The position numbers were made by a program, and so were the translations under genes. The notes beneath the pieces were generated by a model. It did not search any database. It saw only the letters and a list, made by a program, of their open reading frames with translations, and was not told where the DNA came from. A stretch of 64,000 bases of DNA, taken from contig OW028578.1 of NCBI GenBank assembly GCA_932294295.1, forward strand, positions 37,718,685 through 37,782,684, read 5' to 3'. The DNA is from Alitta virens. Taxonomy: Eukaryota; Annelida; Polychaeta; Phyllodocida; Nereididae. Shown here piece by piece: positions 25,066-37,400 of this stretch. How positions within the stretch are numbered: the first letter of the stretch is position 1; each line of letters opens with the position of its first letter.

Positions 25066-25956
25066 GTGTCCATGGCAACAAGTACGTTTTTGTATTGAAC
25101 AAATTCACAAAAATAATTTTGGTGGTATGCTGTTAATTACAATGCTTGATATTTGTTGGTACCATGACAAATTTGCATAGCTGACCTCATTAAAGTTGTG
25201 CAGTAAACACTGGTTTTTCTCAATTTCCTGTTGCAACGGTAGCAGTTTTACAAATATTTTCATAAATTTTATTAATTTGCTTTATCTTTGAATGTCAAGC
25301 TTTTATAACACAGTAAAATAATATACTTTTGGTATCTCAAGACACCTTAGGAGAACCCCTCTCAGAAAAGAAGCATCACAGGAAGTTCCTTCATTTTTGT
25401 GTGTTGCTATGGAAACACTTTTTTAAATTGTCACATTTTCAGAGAAAGCCTCAGCAATATGGGAATAAACATTTTATGAGATATAGGAAGGTGATATTTA
25501 ATAATTTGCATGTAAAAACCTCACTGATTAAAGAAATATACTTTTTGCAGTCTCTGGTTGCCATGGAAATGTGTATCTGACCCCTGTTTCCTTATATGGG
25601 TAAATTTGCAATTAGATGGATCTAAGCAGTCTGTAAAAGAGGGAAAAACAGCAAATTACTAGATGTACAGGCTTTTGTGTACGCTGACACCCATTTTTCC
25701 TTGCACGAATATCTTTTTATTTTAAACTGTGTTACCCTAGCAACCATAAAAAGACAGTAAGAGACCCTGAAATGTAGAAATGTTGCATTATTGATATCTC
25801 TGGACCTATGACAGGTACAACCATAAATTGCTTATTGAACACCATGTTTTCAGGGTCAAGGAGTTCATTTCTGATAATTTAAAATGGCTAATTTGCATAT
25901 ATTTCATTGTATGGCTAATCTAGATAGGTCAATTTGCATAATATTTCCTTATATGG
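25066..25956. promoter_or_regulatory. Cluster of X-box, octamer and CArG motifs
   Basis: X-box-like sites at 25066-25079, 25403-25416, 25557-25570 and 25731-25744 (GTTACCCTAGCAAC); octamer ATTTGCAT at 25171, 25504, 25891 and 25932; CArG CCTTATATGG at 25590 and 25947. It lies 0.6-1.5 kb past the ABCA3-like stop codon. Function is unknown. Confidence 0.4.
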
Positions 25957-26107
25957 CTACTGCAATGGGCAGTCCAGGTGCCGAAGCATTTATATTATTA
26001 TTTTTATTCTCATCAATGTTTTAAACTGTTTCCAACAAATTACTGAACTTTGGGCTCATTCACCAAAGAAGCATGAAATAATAAAATTGCTCATAGTCTT
26101 AAATACT

Positions 26108-26113
26108 TTTATT
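26108..26113 (-). terminator. Candidate poly(A) signal of the ABCA3-like gene
   Basis: AATAAA on the minus strand, about 465 nt after the stop codon. No clearly better signal lies nearer. Confidence 0.45.
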
Positions 26114-26576
26114 AGGGAAATATAAAGGTATATACATTCAAGTTGGACAACACCCAAAATTATATTTACAGGCACTGGTACATTGGGTCATTGACATCAT
26201 AGTAACAAATACAATCAAAAAAATTGTTCGATTCTACAAGAATCAGATTTACAAAACATGGCAGGGTTCTGACACTTCAAGTCTTTACACAAGCATAAAT
26301 ATTTGTGGGTAGTTTCAATTTGACTTCTTTGACTAAGGAATTCTCAAAAATAAATTTTAATGATACGATTTTCCAATAGAAAATGAAAGTAGCAAAACAT
26401 CATGATAAAATGTATTAATAACTTTGGGCACAAGTGCTATTGATCACAAAATATATTGAAAAGTTGCAAAAAGGTTTCACTGAAACAAAACACAAATAAA
26501 CAAAACAATTTAAAGCACAGAACATATTTCTTAACATTTATAATAATCATCAAAATATCATTGGATTTGAGAATAA

Positions 26577-26952
26577 TCATATTGTGACCATTCTTTTGAG
26601 GTTATTTACAAATCTTCTAAAATTCCAGCCATCTTTTCTTGTCGTTCTTTTTCTCCGACAGGGGCGCTGCGATCCGTAAAATCTCAATAACACGTGATCA
26701 AACGTTCCAACGGTTACTGAGTATGATTCTACGTCATAATCTGATTTCCCAGACTCCATTGCGCTGAATATTAAGGGCAGGGGTAAAACTTCTGATGGAA
26801 TACGATAATAAACTGTTGCTTCATAAGTATGGCATAACATTGCCCCTGGTAACTGTTGGCTCAAATAGCCCACCAGGGCTTGAGCTTTGCTTTCCACTCT
26901 TTCAACAACAGATGGCAGCACCTTAGCCACTAGACTCCAACCCCCAGTGTAT
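26577..26952 (-). CDS. ABCA3-like: ABCA3-like exon 26 (residues 1604-1728, stop)
   Basis: C-terminal regulatory domain ([11 protein letters not shown]..., then [20 protein letters not shown], the family's 'veDYSVSQtsLEqVFl.F' box), followed by a basic tail and TGA at 26579-26577. Confidence 0.93.
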
Positions 26953-29900
26953 CTGAAATACAAAATAAAATGTTTCAATATTTGATGCAACAGAACTCAT
27001 GGACTTTAATACTAAACTGTAGAAGATGTCATGGAAATCCAGGACTCATTTTTGTTTATTGGACAATTGCAGTCCCTCGGCCAATGGGAGTCCTGGATTA
27101 ATATGACGTCATATGGAATTTAGTTTGAAGTCTATGAAACTTGCTGCAGGTCTAAAGATAATTAATTATTAAACATAATTTGTTAAAAGACATATATACA
27201 GTTGGAATCAGAATTGTTCAACCCCCTTGGAATTTGCATGAAAATGTACCAACTATAACATTTCACAGTACATAAATGACAAATGCAATCGTCACAATTT
27301 TTAAGAATGTGATAATATTTCATGTTTTGCTAATTTTACTGCTGTTTTGCGAACATGTATGTAATGTTACATAACCTGTGCACATATGAACTTCCACACC
27401 TGCCATTTTTAGGGTATTTGATTGCTATGGTCTGTGGGGCCATTGCTGTTGTAAGATTCAGCTTTCTTGTCATCCAGACAATCTTTTCTAGTCATCACCT
27501 GGTTATTTATGATGAAAATATTGCAGTATCATTGGTGCTTTTACAATTCAAGCGACTTTAACACAGAATGGGATTTCATGAAAAAGGGCCATTTTTTTGT
27601 CTTCTCTGAATAGATAGTAATATTTAATTGTATGTTGGGAAATTTCACTTTAGATTTTTTTTATTGACAAAGTAATAACCAAATTATTTTGAAGTACAAG
27701 AACCAAAGTTTGCCCTTTTTAAGAGTAATATGTAATTTTGATGTATTTTCACCGAATGTTATGTCACTACTGAAGTCCCTCAACTTTTTCACCAGCCAGC
27801 CGCTATTTCATGTTTTTTGGCTAAAATGCTTTCCAGGATGAATTTCAGGAAATTCAGAGAAAATCTGTTGAAAATCTTGCACAATGAAGAAAATATTAAC
27901 CATATCACAACCCTATCCTAAAAAACGAATGTACTAGACTTTGTTTGTGCATTGGTCATGTAGTATTGCAAAACAGATGAAAAATAGCTTTAAAATTTGC
28001 AAAATATCATAAATTGTAACTTCCAAGAAAATATAGATGATGGCATGTGTCATTCTTGTCCTGAGCAGAATTATAGTTGACATATTTTGATTCAAAATTC
28101 TAGGGGGTTGAATAATTCTGCTTCCAACAGTATCATATTATGATATATATGTCTTTTAACAGTTTATAGTATAAATTAAACAGTTTATTGTATAAATTCA
28201 ACAGTTTATGGTATAAATTCAACAGGTTATAGTATCAATTAAACAGTTTATAGTATAAATTAATCCGAAAGCTTTTCTAGATATTAGCAATTGTAACATT
28301 TTCTAAAATGACTGACTTTAATCATATGAAGGCAGCATTTCAGTAGCGCACCAAATTCAAGAACTGAAATTATCTTAAATATTCACTTGATGGATTGTTT
28401 TTATATATATTGGATGGTTTTATCCACCATGAGATTTTATATATTAACCAAAAAATATGTACAGAACAACCTAGTTTTGTAAAGGTTAATTTTATGTTTT
28501 TTATTTAACTGTCATATTACACCTAAGTTTACCCCTTTCAACATTGGGTGCAAATACAATATTTATATATTCAGATGTCAGAATTTTGAAGGTTAGCTAG
28601 TTAATGTCATTCACAATGAAATCCTTTTGACAATAGAGTATCGTCATTCTGACAAATGATTCATATATGAAATATAATATATAGGCCTCTGAAGGTCAGC
28701 TGTCTGTCAAAACATATATTTGACAAGAAAATTCTTAAAAAAAAAGAATAGAATCTGTCAACGTGAACAATAATAGCAGTAGACGGAGCTCTGTCATTTA
28801 GAAAATGTCAGTTTTTTTTTTTAAGTGTAGGCTCTGTGTTCTGCTCGCCTGAGCAGTGAACGAGCGATGTGTTTACTTTCTTTACTGCAGTAATACTCCA
28901 TAGTTACAAGTTCAATTATGCCTAAATCTATAATTTATAAACTTTTAATCAAGGATTTTAACCCAAAATTAAAGTGAATACTGCCTAGGTTAGTTGTGCA
29001 TGAGCATTTTTGGGTCGAATACTTTAAAATAAGTGAAGAGGCCCCCGAAGGGTTCTTCATAATTGAACAACCAATCCAATCAAAGAGTTAGCAAAACTAC
29101 CCCGCCTGGGTCCTTGACCTTATTATTCTCACCCAAAAAACCAAGTGTACGAAATAATACCTGGCATTTTGACAAACCATATCAATTATAGATCTATTGT
29201 GTCATAGGTCTAGATGCCAGATATTAAAAACAACAAAAAACAACTGAGAATATGTACAATAATGTATTAGCTGAATTTTCAACCAATAAGTCCCAACACA
29301 TACCACAATCATAACAAAATGTTGTCAGTCTGACTACAGGTAGTCATATACTCACATGTTAACAAGTAGACTGACTAACTAACTGTGCAATATAGTCTGC
29401 ATGTGACTAATTTTAGTCACACTGACGATTGTTAGTGTGATAAGATTATTCATAATATTATACCGAATTGACTGCAGAGCATCAAAAAGATACATGTGTC
29501 ATAAAAAAATAATAATACAAGGATAAAAAATAAAAATATCCATATATATATTGATAAGGTAAAATAAAAGAACGATCTACATGAACATAATTTAGTTACG
29601 TATTAAAAACATCTCTATGATAATTATGTAAAACTATCAGCAAATAATAATATGACCTACCTTTTACTGAGATGCTGGGGAGACCCTAAACATTGTAATT
29701 GTCCATTAATTATGACAGCAACCCGATTACATAACACCTCAGCCTCCTGCATACTGCAAGGAGCAACAAAAGATTAGATGAGACAAACAATTAGACTTCA
29801 ATTAGACAATCAATTAGACAATAAATTAGGCATTCAACAGGGCGTTTCATTATACCGTAACCTTTTTAACCGGATTTAGGGGGTTGACTGTGACTCGTAA

Positions 29901-31339
29901 TAAAACATCTAATTCAGATATAACACTTATATAATTTAGATGGATAATACAGCAGGAATAGGCAGACTTACTCTGCAAAAATATAAACAACTTTTATGCA
30001 TAGAAAGGGTACAGTTAATTGATTCAATTTTACGGCAATTTGAGTCTCGAAAAAATGCACTTAACTAACAAAGGGCACAATAATTGACATTGTCTTCCAT
30101 TCCTTACATTAACACAAATCCTCTAATCAACATTGTCAAATTAATTCCCAATCTGACACCATTTGTTACGAAATGAACAATGCAATTTTGTTAGGATTAT
30201 CTAATTGATAATTGGGTAATTACTTTTAAGTGGAATTACCTCTAATTGATTGGTTATGCAACAAATATTTGTAGCTTTCCTGACTTTGCTTTTGCAATGA
30301 GATTATCTTGGTGGTAATTAATAACCGAACAATGCCAGCTACTTGGTTGGATTCTGTTTATAACAATAATGTGTGCCTGATAACAGCTAAATTTTGGAAT
30401 AATATTTGATATTTAGGCACTATTCACAAATCATATAGTATAGTTATTCATGGCCAAATGTGCTACGTGCGTTTATCCAAACGCATGGAAAACGCGTGGT
30501 TTTTACCACATTTTAATTGGCAAAAACCATGCGTATTCCATGCGTTTATCCTTCTCATGGAAAACGCACGTGGCACATTTGGCCATGTAGCAGAACCCGT
30601 TTAATTGTTTTTATATTGTACATTATCATTAAATCACTTATACCTATATCTCATATTTTTGTTGACATTAAATTGTACATAATATCAAATCATTGCATAT
30701 ATCTCTTCTTTATGTCCACAAACTATTTTATTTTTTGCCTTTTATACATAATCATTAAATCAATTGTACATATATCTCATATTTTTGACATAACATGAAT
30801 TTGTTTTGTTTATCATACATAATCACTATATCGTTATATTATATCAATCTCGTACTTAAGTTGACATAACAGAATGTTTTATTTTTCGTCTTTAAATTAA
30901 ACATAATCATTGAATCATTGTATATACACTTTATGTTTGTTGACTAAGCACAAATTGCTTTGTCTTAGGCCTTTAAACCAAATATAAATCCTAACTTTAA
31001 GGCATTCGTATTTACCTGTTAATCGTCAATATGATGCAGCGCCCCCTAGCTTTCAGCTGCTGCAGTAGCGCCCCCAGTCGGATTCTGCGTGAACTGTCCA
31101 GGTCCTTAGTAGGATTATCCAACAACATGACCTGAGGTTCTCCCAAGAAAGCAATAGCAAGTTGCAGGGCCCTTCTTTCGCTCCGTCTGTCCAGGTAAAG
31201 AAAATAAAGGTGAAATAAGCAAAACAGACAGACATACATTGAAAGATAGGCAGGTAGATAGATAGATGGATAGAAAGATAGACAGATAGATAGATAGATA
31301 TATAGATACATAGATAGATAGATTGATATATGGATAGGT

Positions 31340-31376
<37 letters not shown>

Positions 31377-31444
31377 TAGATTGATAGATTGATAGATAGA
31401 TAGATAGATAGTTAGATGTATAGATAGATAGATGGATAGATAGG

Positions 31445-31480
<36 letters not shown>

Positions 31481-34400
31481 CAGATAGATAGATGGATAGA
31501 TGGATGGATAGATGGATAGATGGATAGACAGATAGATAGATAGATAGATGGATAGATCGATAGATGGATAGATAGATAGATAGATAGATAGATGGATAGA
31601 TGGATAGATTGATAGATTACCCTACTATAATGAATGTAGCTGATATAAAACAAATGTTTCAAAATAAAGACAGCTAGAAAGGAAAGGAAAAATCCTTTAA
31701 AAAAAGTTAAAATACTTGATTAACTATCGTAGGCAGGTCTAAAGTTTGCTAGTCATTTTTATCATACAGAGTCATGATTGATAATCAAATAAAAATCACC
31801 AAAATTGTTGGCCAACAGCAAAAAAAAAGGCATTGGAAATTAGGTATAATAAATGTAGTTCTACAATCTTAAGCATCCAGGCCTATCTGAAATCGACTTC
31901 AACTCACTTCAGTTGCCCCACTAAATTGTCCTGGATCTCCGTGAGCAACAGACTCTCCATTGTCTTCTCTGTGACGTCATTCATGTTCACTCCCAGAATT
32001 CCTCGCATCCGGGCAACCAGGACCAGAGTCTCGCGGACGGTCATGTGATCAATCAGACAATCGTCTTGGGGACAATAGCCCGAGCTTTGGCTGACCTAAG
32101 ACAGAGGGACAGACAGTCAGACAGAAAAGTAAGGAAGGGATTTAATTGTTTCGGAATCAGGGTTTGTTCAAAGCACAAAAAAAGTTAAAAAAATTAGGAC
32201 TCATACATTTTGGTGGAGAGTACATATTTTTTTTCCACAGTTTTGTTAATTATTTGGAGGGGAGGGGGGGGGGCAGAGTTAATTAATTAGAAGTTCAGTA
32301 TTGCATATTTTCTATTAAATTAATTGTGTATTAGATACATTTCATTGATAGTTTTACCCATTTTCCTCAATTTATTTCAAATGTTTCAGCACTTGAATAA
32401 TTTCATTCTCAGAGAATCCTTAATTTAGATAGAAGTTTAGCATAGTATCCCATATTTCTGTTATATATGTGATTGACCATTGTTTACTTTTCAATACATC
32501 AGTGGTTGTCAGCAAACTTTTTGTTACTTTGATAATTTCATTCATAGGTTTAGAGGGCGTTTTAATGTGTGTATTTCCTGGATCTATAGAAGCTTAAAAT
32601 AGACTTGAACAAATTTGTAACAGGATTTGTCAGAACAGTTGGTGATCTTACGTGTAGCTTATGATAGGGGTTTAGTGCAGTATAGCGGACCCAAATTTAT
32701 GCCTATATTTGGCATCCATTAAATACGAAAATGATCACTATTTTTGACCAAATTTCGTGCTAGTACACAATAAGAATAACATTTTTATAAAGTAGCAGGG
32801 GTTTGGGGGCAGCAGCAGCCCCCGAGAAAAACAAATGTAAACAATAATAAGCTGCGTTCTTGCCTTGAAGCCGCCGTTTGTTTGGGATGTCACATATTGA
32901 ATTCAAGCATTTGACGACATTGGCCGCTAAAGGGGGTTTCACACATAGCCGGATCAAACGCCGGAGCGTCCCGGAGTAACATTTTATTACCTCCAGGGGG
33001 TTCCGGGATCAAAGAGCTGTTAAATGTCAACAAAAAATAAATGTTTGGCGATGTGTACACGATGTCAATACGGTCTCAACAAGAAGCAACACGGCGCTAA
33101 CACGACTGTCCCGTTTAGAGTGAGGAGTGAAGCGGATTTTCACGGTGCCTTCGCGGATATCACCGGTCTTTACACCGTGTTCATTCGTGTGGATCCGTTG
33201 TGGCTCCTTGTACTCTCCGGCGTTAATGGCGGCGAAATATTCATGCCCGGTTGACGCCGGATGTAGCCGGAGACATGCCGGAGTCAATACGGAGATCGGC
33301 GGAGTCTACTGGGCGTCTACACGGGTCTACATGGGTCTACACGGATCTACACGGATCTACACGGATCTACACGGATCTACACGGATTAAATTACTCCGGG
33401 AACTCCGGCATGAAAAATTAAACATGTTTAATTTTTTCCCCCGGAGTCCCAAGGTGCTCCCGGAGCGCCCCGGACAATTACGGACAATGCCGGACAATCC
33501 CGGACATGAACACGATGTCTATACGGCTTTCCCCGGAGTATGCGGGAGTATTCCGGAGTTGACCTCCGGGACGCTCCGGCGTCTGATCCGGCTATGTGTG
33601 AAACCCCCTTAAATATGGTCTTAAATTTGGGTCCGCTATACTGCACTGTTTCCAGAAAGTTTATAGGATATTGACACATACCATCTTGACATATATATAA
33701 ATTCAAAATTCTAAATTATTTATTTTATATAGCGCAATCTACAATATAAAACAATAACATTTTCAGATTTGATGTATATCTGGTAAAAAAAAATTTTTTT
33801 AATATAATGTAAACTATATAAAACAAGTTAAGATAAATTTAAAATTGAAAGGATTAAAATTGAACAAATAAAAATGTTTCAAGTTTTTTCTTAAAAGTTT
33901 CAATTGTTTGTTAAAGCTTAATGTAATATATATATCGTATAAGTCAAGTAACTTGACCTATGACCTGACAAAATCTAGTATTGTGGTCATTTTATGCATA
34001 TTAATGAAGTTTATTCCTTGAATTTACAACCAGGGTGTTATAGACTTTATTATCCAGTTAATCTTGGAATATTTCAAAGAAAACCCTTTCTAATTTCTCA
34101 AATTTAATTGGAGAAAGTGTTAAATTATATTGCAATGTTAATTGTCCTCTGGTGTCCTTTTAACCCCTGGCCTCTCATTGGCTACCCCTTCATAACATTG
34201 GATTATACACACAATTTAAGTTCATGAATATACAATTTCTTAGAGGGGTGCAAAGCGTGGCTTTTGATTGGTTATGCACAGTTTCAGGTCAAAGGTCACA
34301 TGCAGGAAAACCTTACCCCACAGGTCAAGGTCTCCCTAATTGTGAAGATGACACATACCAGGAAATAATTTTGCCTGTCATGTGGGCATTTTTGCTGTTT

Positions 34401-37400
34401 ATAAATATGACACCCATTAATAGCAAGTTTTTGGACCATCCAAATATTATTTATTATGCTAGATTTTAATTTTAGGCATGCTCCATCAACGGACCGAATG
34501 TGCTTAAACAAAATATAATAATACATTTAAACATTGTAAAAAAATGTTTGACTAAGGTATTTATAAAGTTTAAATCGATCGCTTTAACCAATCTTGTTTA
34601 GGTGTTGACATTTAGTTGCAATCACAATGAAACATATCTATACTACTAGACATGTCACCTAGCTCCAAGGTCAAAGTAACATAATTCAATAAAAGTCATG
34701 TTGTAAAAGTTATTTTCGCTTTGTGTCACATGCGGCAGCGTTATTTGTGCATGGTTGATAACATCGCAACCATATTTGTTGACAATGTAGCAATTCGGGT
34801 CACTATGGTATTGCTTGTAATAATCAAAAGTTAAAAAAAAACAGAAGTGCAATGGTGAAATACATATCAACGGGTGTACAATTAGTCTTATAAAAATAGG
34901 TTTGTCTTTAGCCAACAATTGATGGTGTACTAAGCTATCTCGCTATATCTTCTTTAACACTTTGAAAAACAAGTAGGGATAATTATTTACCCACATGTAG
35001 TAGGCTTATAAAACTAGGGTGTTAAAAGAGGACGCCACAGTATGGGGGTAGGTAAGCTGTAAGCCATCTATAAGCCAGGAGTAGGCAGAAGTAGCTAGCT
35101 TTGGTTAGCTATAGCTAGAACCAACTTAGACGGTTAAACAAACTAAACCATACTTTATAAAACTAACTGTATTTAATCACAGAGATTCCATATAGTTGAA
35201 TTGCTTCACATTTACAATGAAATCTACGAAACACTAATCTCCAAGCAATACTCTTACTTTCCTCACATAATTAATAAAGCAATATCTGGTGACATCTTGC
35301 AAATCATATATCAGTAATAGCATTTTACATATCCGGGCATTGTTGACTGGCTTGATACATGGGTTAAAGTGAGGCTCCCAGCTCAACACTTTTTATGGCC
35401 AATTATGCTTATAGAGGAAATATAACACTATGTAGGAGGAAAACCTAGATTGATATTACCAGCCAGTATTGTCAATCAGGCATGGTAAAACATATTACTG
35501 TCAGAAATTACTCACTAAAGTCAATTATAGATCAATTACTTTATAGAAGTGCAAGAAAAGTGGATGGATATATTTCTGTAACAAGAAGTAGTCAACATGT
35601 TGTGACTGTAGAGTAATATAATAATATTATTTATTCATGACTCATTGTAAATTTTATGTTGTAAACATGTTCAAAATAACAATTTCATGGTTACAGATTT
35701 AGAAGTTTCTGTTTTTTTCATACTAACTGCACTGAGTATTGAGTGTGTTATTTGATAATTATATACCTTTTATGTACAAATTATTTGGAGTTGCCTTTGA
35801 TAGTGGAAGTCAACTTCCTTAGAGGGCAATCCCTATCTCTGTGACTGTTTAGTTCATAGGTCAAAATAGATAATCTGAATCTGAATCTAATAGGAAAACA
35901 ATAACAGAAATTGGTTACTGTGATAATGCTGTTAGAAATGTATGTGCTAAAACAAGTGGATGAGTGTATTTCTACATTGGTCATAAAAAGTGTCCATTTT
36001 ACTCACAATCAAATTATTGAGTGTTTCCAAACTATTGCACGCCAGCGTATATAAAACTACGAACACCCGTTATTGAGTAACCTTTTTCCAATGTGGAATA
36101 ATATTCCAAAAATCAGCTTTAACAGGGCCAGAATTCTTGTTAAAATAAACTAACTTCCTTATATACACCATGCAAGTAACTAGAACAGGAGGGGGGTGAA
36201 TTGTGTGTGATTTATATGGTAAAAAAGATTGGTTTTTTACCTCAAAGAGATTGGTGAGGACACTGTGACCACACACAAAGATCTGTCCAGCGTTTAAATG
36301 ATGGGCTCCGCTGATTGCTTCCAGTAAAGCTGATTTGCCTGATCCAGGAGGCCCTAGTAGGCCTAAGCATTCTCCTTGGTGAACCCCCAGGTTGATGTCA
36401 TTCAGCACTAGGCACCTAGATAAATGAAGGTATAAAATGGATGTACAATGTGAAGATGTGTACATATATGGTTATTTCGTACTCTCAGGTACAGTGGAAT
36501 AATCATTCAACATTACATTTAATATACAAGTAATGAAATGGAAATTACATATAGAGAACATTTTAATCAGTAATTCAAATAGTTGAAACGAAAAAAAGAA
36601 GAAAAAAGATCAAGTCTCTTAGTTAATCAGTTCCATCTAGACAGGCTTTCAGTTCCTTGATCTACAACCCTTGCCATTGCAGCAATTTCAGGCTCAGTGC
36701 TTATATATGCAAGCACATAAAAATTTTAGGACCCTTTTGAATTTTACAATTGTTGAACTTTCAGAAACTGGAGATGCCATGGATATGCAAAATTAATTAT
36801 ATCAACAGTCTTTCAGCAACATATGTAATTTAATGATACCATTGAATCTGATGCCAATTTAGGTAGGTTTGTTTACCAAGTTGAATGGATTATTTTAAAC
36901 CAAGGGAACTTTTACAATGCTGCCAAACCGTTTGCAACATTTTTTTTTTTTAAATATTCAATCAGAGGGCATATCGTGATTAGTGAGTGACAAGAACTTG
37001 TCTTCTCCATCTATCTATCTATCTATCTTATCTATCTTATCTATCTTATCTATCTATTTATCTATCTGTCTATCTATCTATCTATTTATCTGTCCATCTG
37101 TCAATATGTCGATCTATCTATCTATCTTTCTGTCTTTCTGTCTTTCTGTCTTTCTTTACCTTCCATAGCACTTCTTAACACCCAGAATCAGCACTGCTTC
37201 ATGGTCTTTCAGCTGATCGGCCGGTCCGGCCCACAATCGAGTCCGTTCATCGATTACATCGGAGTCTTCGCGGACTCGTGTGTAACCCAAACTGTCCATC
37301 ACGGACTCTGAGGCGGACGGATCTGAGGAAATTATCGCTTGAGCCTGTTCGTGCGCTTTGATTTGATCCATGTTTCTCCACCGAGGGCATTCGGAAAAGT

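Larger units (their letters stand above)
16866..26107. other. Intergenic region between the two genes
   Basis: No exon recognised. Contents: minisatellite (17414-17813), AT-rich stretch, SINE (19138-19440), G run (19564-19577), TTGYA satellite (21678-22380), X-box-like site (about 22839-22852), second minisatellite block (23792-24277), tRNA-like SINE (24315-24630) and a motif cluster (25066-25956). Confidence 0.7.

Noticed and set aside
31012..31662. A 216-codon minus frame reading [10 protein letters not shown] before the ABCA motif
   Set aside because: The N-terminal part is translated (GATA)n microsatellite; the real exon starts at 31186 after a proper acceptor.
33027..33706. Overlapping frames of 76-161 codons inside the foldback element
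   Set aside because: They arise from GC-rich inverted repeats and a 12-bp tandem, and no protein family is recognisable.
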